IMG/VR virus record: IMGVR_UViG_3300012582_000194
Span: 62,001 to 126,000 of that record
Source: a virus
Length of the DNA: 64,000 nucleotides
Reading direction: 5' to 3' (one strand)
This document shows, piece by piece, positions 43,553-51,562 of this stretch (position 1 is its first letter; the number at the start of each line of letters is the position of its first letter). The position numbers were made by a program, and so were the translations under genes. Below the pieces are notes generated by a model. That model ran no database searches and had not been told where the DNA came from. It saw only the letters and a program-made list of their open reading frames with translations.

Positions 43553-44656
43553 ATGAAATTTACAGAAGAACAATTGAGTAGATTGAATGAGAAAGAACGT
43601 TCATATTTAAATATGATGGCCCCTCAATATGGAGTATTATATATTACGTCTAAACCAGGATTAGCTAAGTCTGCTATTGCGAGAAGTATAGCCAGAAAAT
43701 TAGAATTAAATTATTATGATATTCGTTTAAGTATGGTAGATGAAACCGATGTTGGATTGTACCCTACAGTAAGTGATATTGAAGTTAATGGTACGAAAAC
43801 AAAGGTGTTAGAATTCGTAGTGCCTGAGTGGGCTATTAGAGCGAATGAAGCACCATGTATCATTCACTTTGAAGAATTAAATAGAGCCTCTTTACAAGTA
43901 AGAAATGCCGCACTACAACTCTTACTAGAAAGATGTATAGGCACTAAATTTAAGTTCAATGATAATGTACTTATGTTATCTTCTGGTAATTTAGGTGAAG
44001 AAGATGGTACTGACGTAGAAGAATTTGATTCGGCACTAAATAATCGTCTAATTCACGTAAAACATGAATTAACTGCACAAGAATGGATAGATTCATATGC
44101 CAAAGATAATGTTCATCCATTAATAGTAAACTTCGTTAAGAATTATCCAGAAGAATTCTATAGAAGAGGAAAAGAAGATGTTCGCGCATATGCAACACCA
44201 CGTACATGGACATTCTTGAGTAGCTTTATAAATACCACATTGGGTGAAAATTCAAATAATATTGAAGCTGTTAAAGAATTGGTACAAAAAAATGGATTCT
44301 CTTATATTGGTAATTCGCAAGTGAAGTTTAACAAGTATCTTGAAGAAACAATGAGATTATCTATTAATGATGTACTTAAATCATTCGATAAAGTAAAATC
44401 AGCATTAGAAAAATCTAATAGAGATAAAAAATCTGAGTTGTTGAATAACTTACGTGAAATGAAGTTAAATAGCTTAACTGAAAATGAAGTTTCTAATTTA
44501 ATTAGCTTCTTAAATATTCTTGATGAAGATGAATTAATCGGTTATTTAACGTACCTAATTGATGGTGGAATGGATGATGAATTGAAGAAATATCCATATA
44601 AAAACATTCTACAATCATTTAAGGTAATCTTGAAAAAGATTTCATCAATGAGCTAA
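43553..44656 (+). CDS. MoxR-family AAA+ ATPase
   Basis: The P-loop SKPGLAKS (33-40) is a MoxR/dynein-related variant with Lys39, and Walker B is CIIHFEELNRA. The sensor region LMLSSGNLGEEDG and the later arginine-bearing DSALNNRLIHV fit AAA_5 proteins. These act as chaperones that remodel partner complexes, often with a VWA-domain protein. No VWA gene is adjacent. The C-terminal 130 residues are helical and unique. A hairpin terminator follows the stop. Confidence 0.85.
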   Translation: MKFTEEQLSRLNEKERSYLNMMAPQYGVLYITSKPGLAKSAIARSIARKLELNYYDIRLSMVDETDVGLYPTVSDIEVNGTKTKVLEFVVPEWAIRANEAPCIIHFEELNRASLQVRNAALQLLLERCIGTKFKFNDNVLMLSSGNLGEEDGTDVEEFDSALNNRLIHVKHELTAQEWIDSYAKDNVHPLIVNFVKNYPEEFYRRGKEDVRAYATPRTWTFLSSFINTTLGENSNNIEAVKELVQKNGFSYIGNSQVKFNKYLEETMRLSINDVLKSFDKVKSALEKSNRDKKSELLNNLREMKLNSLTENEVSNLISFLNILDEDELIGYLTYLIDGGMDDELKKYPYKNILQSFKVILKKISSMS

Positions 44657-44675
44657 TATATTTGGGTTTAGTAAT

Positions 44676-44710
44676 AAAAGAACCACATCTGATAAAGGTG
44701 TGGTTCTTTT
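44676..44710. terminator. Bidirectional terminator
   Basis: Twelve-bp stem AAAAGAACCACA/TGTGGTTCTTTT with an 11-base loop, between the MoxR gene and the convergent 79-aa gene. Confidence 0.8.
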
Positions 44711-44948
44711 ATTGAACAATATAACCAATATGTTGTAATAGTCTTACTAGACAAGACTCGAAATCTTTTTCACCACCTATATTTTTTTCTTGTAGTGTTT
44801 GTGGATAATAAAAATTATTTTTAGATTTAAAGTAGATTTTACCAATTTTAAGCCATTTTTCATCTTTAAAAATGTAAATATATTCAAACGAGTCTATATA
44901 GCACCCATATTTTTTACAAATAATGTTTAAATCTTTGTTTTTCATCAC
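44709..44948 (-). CDS. Hypothetical protein, 79 aa
   Basis: The product begins MMKNKDLNIICKKYGCYIDS and contains aromatic-rich strands (FEYIYIFKDEKWLKIGKIYF). No family recognised. Its stop overlaps the terminator shared with the MoxR gene. A TAATATATAT sequence occurs about 27 bases upstream. Confidence 0.45.
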   Translation of the reverse strand: MMKNKDLNIICKKYGCYIDSFEYIYIFKDEKWLKIGKIYFKSKNNFYYPQTLQEKNIGGEKDFESCLVRLLQHIGYIVQ

Positions 44949-45002
44949 ACCAGTAGAAATTCTTCATAAAATCAAGATATATATTAATATTTCTTAAAAT
45001 AA

Positions 45003-45033
45003 TTGTTTTTTATATAAAAAATTTATACCTTTG
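45003..45033 (+). promoter_or_regulatory. Host-type promoter of the peptidase-zinc gene
   Basis: TTG (45003-45005), 20-base spacer, TACCTTTG (45026-45033), about 100 bases before the ATG. A TATATA-type motif follows at 45105, so the gene may be expressed in two phases. Confidence 0.5.
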
Positions 45034-45104
45034 TGTTAAATAAAACCATATTTGATACTCCGAATACAGACTTTTAGTCCGATGAGAAATTAAAGAGGTA
45101 GTTT

Positions 45105-45114
45105 TAATATATAA
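45105..45114 (+). promoter_or_regulatory. TATATA-type candidate late promoter
   Basis: TAATATATAA, 17 bases before the peptidase-zinc gene, in addition to its host-type promoter. Confidence 0.4.
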
Positions 45115-45131
45115 TAAAAATAGAATCGCAA

Positions 45132-47234
45132 ATGGATTTTAAAAAGACATTTATTAGTCTTACGCAGTGGACAATACCTCATGGATATGAGGAAAGTATT
45201 GCACATTTGCTACCTAAAGGAGTACAAAAAGACGGTATTGGTAATTATCATATTACCATTGGTGAAAATAGTAAAACATTGTTTACTTGTCATTTAGATA
45301 CTGTTTCTAAAAGAGAGAAAATTCATCATGTTATTAGTGGTAATATTATTAAAACTAATGGTAAAACTATTTTAGGTGGTGACAATAAAGCTGGTGTATG
45401 TATTTTGATGTATCTAATTGAACAAAATGTTCCTGGTACATATTACTTCTTTGTTGGCGAAGAGTGTGGAACAATAGGTTCAAGATGGGCATTACAAAAT
45501 AATACTGAATTTTTTAAAGGATTTAAGAGAGCCGTTGCATATGATAGAAGAGAGCAAGGTTCAATTATTACATATCAAAGAGGTAGAAGATGTTGTTCTG
45601 ATGATTTTGCTAATGCTTTATCAATGGATTTTGCAAAAAATAGAATGGAATATCATATAGATCCCAATGGAGTTTATACGGATACTGCTGTATTTGTGAA
45701 TGTAATACCAGAGTGTACTAATTTGTCTGCTGGTGTTGTTGGTGAGCATACTAATAGCGAACATGTAGATATTGAATATTGTGAAAGAGTAGCTAAAGCT
45801 TCTGTTAAAATAGATTGGGAAAATTTACCTGCTATTAGAGAAGCAAAAGAGGAAGATTATAGTAATTATTATAATAGAGGTAATTCACAATTCAGAGGTG
45901 GTTATACTGTATATGATTACAGAAAGAGGAATGGATTACTTGGTAATAGTAAATGGAAAAAATCAAGAGATCCAGAAGAGGAGGAAGAAGAGGATGATGA
46001 TTCGATATTAGCTAATGATGATCATTATCAAGCAACAGGTAGAAGAAATAATATTGTTAATAAACACTTTCATCTTGCAAATAATGAAGAAGAACATGAT
46101 TGTGAACATTGTGATGGTGATGGTATACATTCATGTGAAAACTGTGATGGTATGGGTGTTATCGAATGTGATAATTGTGATGGTGTAGGTAGAAAATATA
46201 CAGATAAAAATTGTAAAAAATGTAAAGGTGAAGGTACAGTTTTCAATGAAGTTTGTCCTGTGTGTGATGGAGAAGGATATGAATTTACAGATTGTAAGAA
46301 ATGTAAAGGTGTTGGTAATTTAGGTGAGTGTGAAATGTGTGATAGTACAGGAGATGTTGATTGTGTTTTTTGTAATGGCACTGGTATAGAATTATTTAAT
46401 GATGAAGAGGATGATGAAGTAGCTGGGTATGACGATGACGATGATTCTAGTGATTATTCAAGTAGAGGTGGTAGTTTTCTAAACGAAGATCCAAATGATT
46501 ATAATTGGAGAAGATGGAATAATAATGATAAAAATACTAAAAATGGAATTGAAAAATTTGATTCATTTTTAAATAGAAGTAATAAAAATGATGGGCATAC
46601 ATCACTATATTCTGAAAATCTAATGGTTGTTAGACAACCAAATGGTTTATTTGGTGTATTTAATGAAAAAACTTCAAATTTTGAAAAATTTAATCTACTT
46701 GATGAAGAAGCACAAGAATTTTTAAATGACGAATTAGATATTTCAAATTTAATAATTCAACATATGATTCAGGCAGCAGTAAATGATAAATTATCAAAAG
46801 AAAATTCTGAATTCCATAAATCGGATGATGGATTGGGTAGATGGAGATATTGTTTAAATGAACTTTCATCTAAAGTAGGTGGTGAAAATATGGTTGAAGA
46901 AGCAATAGATGAAATTAAAAAATATATCCTAAAGCACGGTGAAAAAGTTGCAATGGATAAAAAGAAAACTCGTAGAGGTAATAAGAAGTCTACTAATAGA
47001 GAAAATGTTTATGAAAATTTCATAAAGGCTGAAAATAGAAGAGACTTCATTAATGCATTAAAAGGTAGTAGCTTAGAAGAATTTATTGATGAAATGAAAC
47101 ATTTATCACCAAAATCTTTAAATATAACCCTAAATGTTATTCTAAACTTTGTTAAAGCAGAAGATTTAGAAAAAGACAAACCTGTCCATATAATATTTAA
47201 TATTTTTAAGAAACAAGTTGACGAATTAATCTAA
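45132..47234 (+). CDS. M20/M28-like metallopeptidase fused to eight DnaJ-type zinc motifs
   Basis: Residues 1-230 resemble a dinuclear zinc peptidase: CHLDT (54-57), GGDNKAG (82-88), GEECG (109-113), Asp138 in AYDRRE, and HTNSEH (206-211). An acidic linker follows. Residues about 322-418 contain eight CxxCxGxG-type units (CEHCDGDG, CENCDGMG, CDNCDGVG, CKKCKGEG, CPVCDGEG, CKKCKGVG, CEMCDSTG, CVFCNGTG), twice the four of DnaJ. About 280 residues of unknown helical sequence follow. The zinc array may deliver unfolded substrates to the peptidase. Both a host-type promoter and a TAATATATAA motif precede it, and a terminator follows. Confidence 0.85.
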   Translation: MDFKKTFISLTQWTIPHGYEESIAHLLPKGVQKDGIGNYHITIGENSKTLFTCHLDTVSKREKIHHVISGNIIKTNGKTILGGDNKAGVCILMYLIEQNVPGTYYFFVGEECGTIGSRWALQNNTEFFKGFKRAVAYDRREQGSIITYQRGRRCCSDDFANALSMDFAKNRMEYHIDPNGVYTDTAVFVNVIPECTNLSAGVVGEHTNSEHVDIEYCERVAKASVKIDWENLPAIREAKEEDYSNYYNRGNSQFRGGYTVYDYRKRNGLLGNSKWKKSRDPEEEEEEDDDSILANDDHYQATGRRNNIVNKHFHLANNEEEHDCEHCDGDGIHSCENCDGMGVIECDNCDGVGRKYTDKNCKKCKGEGTVFNEVCPVCDGEGYEFTDCKKCKGVGNLGECEMCDSTGDVDCVFCNGTGIELFNDEEDDEVAGYDDDDDSSDYSSRGGSFLNEDPNDYNWRRWNNNDKNTKNGIEKFDSFLNRSNKNDGHTSLYSENLMVVRQPNGLFGVFNEKTSNFEKFNLLDEEAQEFLNDELDISNLIIQHMIQAAVNDKLSKENSEFHKSDDGLGRWRYCLNELSSKVGGENMVEEAIDEIKKYILKHGEKVAMDKKKTRRGNKKSTNRENVYENFIKAENRRDFINALKGSSLEEFIDEMKHLSPKSLNITLNVILNFVKAEDLEKDKPVHIIFNIFKKQVDELI

Positions 47235-47238
47235 AAAC

Positions 47239-47270
47239 AAAAAAAGTGAGACTTTATTCCCACTTTTTTT
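47239..47270 (+). terminator. Hairpin terminator
   Basis: AAAAAAAGTG pairs with CACTTTTTTT after the peptidase-zinc gene; the loop may close further with G-C pairs. Confidence 0.75.
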
Positions 47271-47298
47271 GTTTTCTCTATATTTTTTGTTATATTTG
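47269..47298 (+). promoter_or_regulatory. Host-type promoter of the polynucleotide-kinase-like gene
   Basis: TTG (47269-47271), 19-base spacer, TATATTTG (47291-47298), 33 bases before the ATG. The TTG sits at the end of the preceding terminator's T-run. Confidence 0.55.
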
Positions 47299-47331
47299 TA
47301 AACATTTCCTTTATAAAAGGATATAAGCATT

Positions 47332-47820
47332 ATGATAAAATTAAATCCAACGATTAAAATTTTGATTGGTCCGCCATGCAGCGGTAAAACTTTTTACGTA
47401 AATAAAAATGCTTTATCTAACGAAGTAGTAATATCAAGAGATGCTATTATAATGGAATTACATCCCGATTTAAATTATACAGAAGCATATAGAGTATGTA
47501 ATCAGAAAGATGTTAATAGAATATTTAAAGAAAGATTTGACGAATGTGTAGCTAATGGGGTATCTATTATCATAGACAAAACTAATTTAACTTCTAAAAC
47601 AAGAAAAAAACTATTAGCTAAAGTCTCTGTTGATTATACTAAAATAGCGATACTATTTGATTGGGATAAGAAAATATTGTTAGAACGAAATATTAAGAGA
47701 AATATAGAAGAAGGTAAATTTATATCTGATAAAGTATTTGAAGATATGATAAATTCTTTTGTACCTATAAAAGATATTGAAGGATTTGACAAAGTTATAT
47801 CTTTAAAAATAAGCAAATAA
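47332..47820 (+). CDS. P-loop kinase related to polynucleotide 5'-kinase
   Basis: The 162-residue protein has Walker A GPPCSGKT (13-20), the catalytic-type VISRDAI motif and the strand IIIDKTNLT, as in the kinase domain of T4 Pnkp. The LERNIKRNIEEGK segment may form the lid. It lacks the C-terminal HAD phosphatase domain of T4 Pnkp; a separate HAD gene occurs at 9746. It could repair RNA ends cut by host anticodon nucleases. Host-type promoter upstream. Confidence 0.75.
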   Translation: MIKLNPTIKILIGPPCSGKTFYVNKNALSNEVVISRDAIIMELHPDLNYTEAYRVCNQKDVNRIFKERFDECVANGVSIIIDKTNLTSKTRKKLLAKVSVDYTKIAILFDWDKKILLERNIKRNIEEGKFISDKVFEDMINSFVPIKDIEGFDKVISLKISK

Positions 47821-47831
47821 AATATGTATGT

Positions 47832-47876
47832 CAAGTATATGAGAAAAAGGTAGATTAATAATTAGAACTATACTTG
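47832..47876 (+). promoter_or_regulatory. Inverted repeat in the leader of the 82-aa gene
   Basis: CAAGTATA (47832-47839) and TATACTTG (47869-47876) could pair and end four bases before the ATG at 47881, possibly limiting ribosome access. Confidence 0.35.
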
Positions 47877-47880
47877 TGTG

Positions 47881-48129
47881 ATGGATGTTAAAAAAGGGGA
47901 TACTATAATATGTAAAAAAGAATTTACATTAGCTGGTCATAATTTTATACTTAATCAAAAATATATTATTAAAGGTGATGGTATTATTGGTGGAAAGCGA
48001 GTACTTACTATTTCGATAAAAGGTGGAGAACGATATTTAGGAAGTTTACGTAATATTTATGAATCAACTTTAAATAATAATTTTGAAAATAAATGGGATA
48101 AAAGAAAAAGAATTATTGATGAACTATAA
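47881..48129 (+). CDS. Small beta-barrel-like protein, 82 aa
   Basis: I use ATG at 47881 rather than the in-frame GTG at 47878. The product starts MDVKKGDTIICKKEFTLAGH and continues YIIKGDGIIGGKRVLTISIK, a KOW/SH3-like strand pattern, ending with a basic helix. An eight-bp inverted repeat (47832-47876) sits directly before the start and could influence translation. Function unknown. Confidence 0.5.
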   Translation: MDVKKGDTIICKKEFTLAGHNFILNQKYIIKGDGIIGGKRVLTISIKGGERYLGSLRNIYESTLNNNFENKWDKRKRIIDEL

Positions 48130-48148
48130 CAAAGAACAATTTTAATCG

Positions 48149-48158
48149 TTATATATAC
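48149..48158 (+). promoter_or_regulatory. TATATA-type motif upstream of the release-factor leader
   Basis: TTATATATAC, about 100 bases before the release-factor ATG, leaving a leader long enough to hold the nested hairpin. Confidence 0.35.
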
Positions 48159-48178
48159 TGTATGAAACAAATAACAAA

Positions 48179-48231
48179 ATATTAGCCTTTTTCAATTTTT
48201 AACTGAATACCCAATTCAGTAATGCTAATAT
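48179..48231 (+). promoter_or_regulatory. Nested hairpin in the release-factor leader
   Basis: Outer stem ATATTAGC (48179-48186) with GCTAATAT (48224-48231); inner stem ACTGAAT (48202-48208) with ATTCAGT (48214-48220) around loop ACCCA. It ends 29 bases before the ATG. Confidence 0.45.
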
Positions 48232-48260
48232 ATTGTATAATCAAAAAATAATTTACAAAA

Positions 48261-48935
48261 ATGGAAAAGATAATTTTAGAAATTCGTCAAGCCGAAGGTG
48301 GTGATGATGCGAAACTACTTACAGAAGATATGGCTAATATTTATATCAAAGCATCCAATATTCAAAACTTCAAAGTTAAACCTATTGAGTGAAGAGATGG
48401 CTTCATAACACTTTCTGTTGAAGGTGAAGGCGTGAAGCAATATTTTTCAAATGAAAGCGGTATTCATTGTTGGAATAGAGTTCCTCCTACAGAAAAAAGA
48501 GGAAGAATGCAAACTAGTTATGTATCAGTATCCATTTTATCTCAATATAAAAAAACGTTTAATATGAATTGTGATGATGTGAGAGTTCTTTATACAAAAG
48601 GCTCTGGTCCTGGGGGACAAGCAAAGAATAAATTAGAAACTTGTGTGGTATTAATGCACATTCCTACTAATATATCTGTTAGAATTGATGGTAGAAGTAG
48701 AGTTCATAATGAAAAAGAAGCTTGGAGAATATTAGAAGATAGATTAAAAAAAGTTCATAACAATATAGAAGATAGTATTGAAAACACTAATAGGTTTGAT
48801 CAAATTGGATATGGTAAAAGAGGTAATAAAAAAAGGAGTTATAAAGTAAAAGACAACTTAGTTATTGATCATGATACTAATAAGAAAATTCAATTAAAAG
48901 ATATTCTTAAAGGTAGAATCGAACTTCTTAAATAA
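48261..48935 (+). CDS. RF1-like peptide chain release factor with in-frame UGA
   Basis: Translated through a TGA at codon 44 (48390-48392), the frame gives one continuous release-factor-like protein of about 223 residues without domain 1. LEIRQAEGGDDAKLLTEDM precedes the TGA; RDGFITLSVEGEG, NRVPPTEKRGRMQTS and GSGPGGQAKNKLETCV follow it. P75-P76-T77 matches the RF1-type PxT stop-codon-recognition motif rather than RF2 SPF. GGQ (118-120) is the peptidyl-hydrolysis motif. Both sides stay in frame, so this is not the RF2 +1 frameshift. Full-length product needs UGA readthrough or suppression. A GTG at 48432 could start a shorter form. A structured leader lies upstream. Confidence 0.82.
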
Positions 48936-48999
48936 GATATTGCTTAATTTCTTTCAAAACAATGAAAATTAAAGATTTATCAAAAATGTTTAAAAATAT

Positions 49000-49030
49000 T
49001 TGCTTAATTAGAAAATACCTATTATATTTG
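49000..49030 (+). promoter_or_regulatory. Host-type promoter of the TelA operon
   Basis: TTG (49000-49002), 20-base spacer, TATATTTG (49023-49030), 27 bases before the ATG. Confidence 0.6.
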
Positions 49031-49057
49031 TAAAAAAGAAATAAACCGACATCATAT

Positions 49058-50182
49058 ATGAACTCAGAAAAATCATTAAAAACAGTAGAAATTAATAAAG
49101 TAAAGCCAGAAGTTTTAGCGAAAGCTCAAAGTCTTGTCAAAACTATTGATATTTCTAAACAGGATAGTATTACTAACCTTGGATTAGAAACTCAGCAAAA
49201 GTTGAGTTCTATGAATAATGCAATTCTTGATGAAGTTCGAACAAAAGATTCGGGTGAAGTAGGTAAAACTATTAATGAATTACTTACTCAAATCAATGCC
49301 ATTGATGTTGATTTAAAACCAAGCCCACTTGCAAGCATTCCAATTATTGGAAGTTTTCTTGCTAAAATGTTTGATAAAGGAAAAGAAATTGTTTCTAAAT
49401 ATGAATCAGTTAAAACTAATATCAATGGTATAGTTTTAAAGCTTGATAAAAGTCGCTTAGGATTAAGAAAAGACAATAATAATTTTCAAACTATGTTTGA
49501 AAAGAATGTTATAAACATTTCTGATTTGGATGCTGCTATTGTTGCAGGTAAAATGAAAGTTGAAGAATTGAGTGGTGTCGTAGCATCATTCAGTCCTGAA
49601 GATGGTATTGAGGATTATGAGAAAAAAGATACCGTTAACTTTTTGGATAGACTTGAAAAGAAAGTATATGACTTGCAATTAACAAGACATATTACTATTC
49701 AATCATTGCCTCAAATTAGATTGATTCAATCAAACAATCAATTGCTCGAAGATAAAATTTTAAGTTCAATTAACAATACCATTCCAATTTGGCAACAACA
49801 AATGGTTATTGGACTTGGTATTCAAAGACAAAAAAATGTGTTAGAAGTTGCTAAAAATATGGATGATGCAACAAATATAATGATTGTTAAAAATTCCGAG
49901 AATCTTAAATTTAACACAATTGAAGCTGCTAAAGCTAACGAGCGTGGAATTATTGACGTGGCTTCTTTGAAGAAAGTGAATGAAGATATAATGTCCACTC
50001 TTGATGAACTAGTTAAAATTAAAGAAGATGGAAAGAAAGCAAGACAACAAGCTGAGGTAGAACTTTCAATGATTGAAAGTGAATTGAAAAATAAAATCCT
50101 TACAATCAAACAAGGTACATCAGCAACAGATGTTGAACCAAATGTTAAAATTATCAATATAGACGAGCCAGAAAATGTCTAA
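49058..50182 (+). CDS. TelA-family protein
   Basis: The 374-residue protein matches TelA/KlaA (toxic anion resistance) in its central and C-terminal parts: FLDRLEKKVYDLQLTRHI, IQSLPQIRLIQSNNQLLEDK, and PIWQQQMVIGLGIQRQKN. Family members are linked to tellurite resistance and envelope stress, but their biochemical activity is unclear. Host-type promoter at 49000-49030. Its stop overlaps the next gene by eight bases, heading a three-gene operon closed by a terminator at 51494. Confidence 0.88.
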   Translation: MNSEKSLKTVEINKVKPEVLAKAQSLVKTIDISKQDSITNLGLETQQKLSSMNNAILDEVRTKDSGEVGKTINELLTQINAIDVDLKPSPLASIPIIGSFLAKMFDKGKEIVSKYESVKTNINGIVLKLDKSRLGLRKDNNNFQTMFEKNVINISDLDAAIVAGKMKVEELSGVVASFSPEDGIEDYEKKDTVNFLDRLEKKVYDLQLTRHITIQSLPQIRLIQSNNQLLEDKILSSINNTIPIWQQQMVIGLGIQRQKNVLEVAKNMDDATNIMIVKNSENLKFNTIEAAKANERGIIDVASLKKVNEDIMSTLDELVKIKEDGKKARQQAEVELSMIESELKNKILTIKQGTSATDVEPNVKIINIDEPENV

Positions 50183-51134
50183 TCTTGTAAAAGTAAATAA
50201 TAACAGAAATGCTTCATTGTGGAATCGCTTTACTAATTTCTTTTTACAAGTTTTTGGTATTTCTTCCGATGAAATTCAAACTGTTGTAATAGAACCTGTG
50301 GACATGAGAAAAGAATATGTTAAAAGTAGTACGAAAAAAATCCGTACACTTTCTAACGTGTTGAAGTGTGATGAATTTGTTATAGGTGAAACTGTAACAA
50401 TAGAACAACCACAGTTATTGTTCAATGATATATTAAAAATTGTTAATAGTGTTCATTCAAGAATTGAAAGTGATATTAATATAATACCTGAGAAGTTAGA
50501 ACAATTTCACATGTATTATACAGATAACTTAATAACTCTTCTCGCTCAATTAAAAAATATGAGAGAAGATATTAGAGAGGTTCATATAAATTCAGAGCCA
50601 TATGTAGCAAAAGCAATTAGTTATCGTGAAGCTCTTATAAATCAAGCATTAAAAAATAATGATGCTGTTATTAACGAAAGATATGGTGATGTAATTGGTA
50701 AGAGAATGATCAAAGCGGAGAGAGAAGCTTTTCTTGCAACATTAGACAGACGAATATTCTACATTAAAAACAGTAAAGATGTTGAACGCTGTCCTATATT
50801 TTATTCAATGGGACATTTATATAAAGTGTTTATTGGTGGTGAAAATAATGAGTATGTAACCAAAAAACTTGTTATAAATGAAGGCTTTAATATTAGAATA
50901 GAAGATGCTAAATATAATAATGATGATAATTTTGCTAATATTATATTAACTAAGCAAAAAATATGCAAAGTTGAATTTTTTAGTTTAACACAAGAGCAAT
51001 ACGATTTGTTGGTTGAATTTAAAATAAAGATTGGTGAATATTATACTAACATGGATGGTAAGAAAGAAAAAATTAAATTAGAGATTGATAATCTCAAATC
51101 AATCTTGAATACTGATATGTTAGATTTAGGTTAA
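50175..51134 (+). CDS. Hypothetical protein translated with TelA
   Basis: This 319-residue soluble protein is mostly helical (YTDNLITLLAQLKNMREDI, SYREALINQALKNNDAVINE) with a mixed C-terminal domain. It overlaps the telA stop by eight bases, so it is probably translationally coupled and may form a complex with TelA. No family recognised. The partner position is where XpaC-like genes often sit beside telA in bacteria, but I see no XpaC motif. Confidence 0.55.
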   Translation: MSNLVKVNNNRNASLWNRFTNFFLQVFGISSDEIQTVVIEPVDMRKEYVKSSTKKIRTLSNVLKCDEFVIGETVTIEQPQLLFNDILKIVNSVHSRIESDINIIPEKLEQFHMYYTDNLITLLAQLKNMREDIREVHINSEPYVAKAISYREALINQALKNNDAVINERYGDVIGKRMIKAEREAFLATLDRRIFYIKNSKDVERCPIFYSMGHLYKVFIGGENNEYVTKKLVINEGFNIRIEDAKYNNDDNFANIILTKQKICKVEFFSLTQEQYDLLVEFKIKIGEYYTNMDGKKEKIKLEIDNLKSILNTDMLDLG

Positions 51135-51136
51135 TT

Positions 51137-51514
51137 ATGAGAAGTAAAGTAGTAAAGCGAATATTATCAGAAGCTTCTATAAGTAACTCTAAAATTTTAG
51201 AAAAAGCCATTGTCGAACATAAAAAGAAATGGGATAGTGTGAATAGCATATTATCATTTTTTGGTGCAATATTATGGTTTTTTACAATTATTGCATTATT
51301 TAAGATAAGTCCAATAATCGGCATAATTTTATTATTTTGGTCATTTTTGGGTATATTTTCTTTAAATTTTAATAATAGTAATACAATTATTATATTACCA
51401 CTTATTATATGGATGTTGATATTCGCATTAATATCATATTTGTTAATGAAAATAAATTATCCAACATTAGCAAAAATAAGAAAACAAAAAATTAAAAAAG
51501 CTTCTAAAATTTAG
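51137..51514 (+). CDS. Small membrane protein of the TelA operon
   Basis: The 125-residue protein has three hydrophobic helices (SFFGAILWFFTIIALF, IIGIILLFWSFLGIFSL, TIIILPLIIWMLIFALI) flanked by basic ends. It follows the preceding gene after two bases. It could anchor the two soluble operon products at the membrane. It ends in TAG inside a strong terminator. Confidence 0.6.
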   Translation: MRSKVVKRILSEASISNSKILEKAIVEHKKKWDSVNSILSFFGAILWFFTIIALFKISPIIGIILLFWSFLGIFSLNFNNSNTIIILPLIIWMLIFALISYLLMKINYPTLAKIRKQKIKKASKI

Positions 51515-51524
51515 AAGCTTTTTT
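51494..51524. terminator. Bidirectional terminator of the TelA operon
   Basis: Fifteen-bp stem AAAAAAGCTTCTAAA/TTTAGAAGCTTTTTT, overlapping the TAG stop of the membrane gene. Confidence 0.8.
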
Positions 51525-51562
51525 TGGTTTAGTATCGACTCTAATCAAGTTACCTACTTTTA

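Noticed and set aside
48261-48935. RF2-style programmed +1 frameshift.
   Set aside because: Homology before and after the TGA is in the same frame, and the CUU-UGA-C slippery context is absent (the context is GAG-TGA-A).
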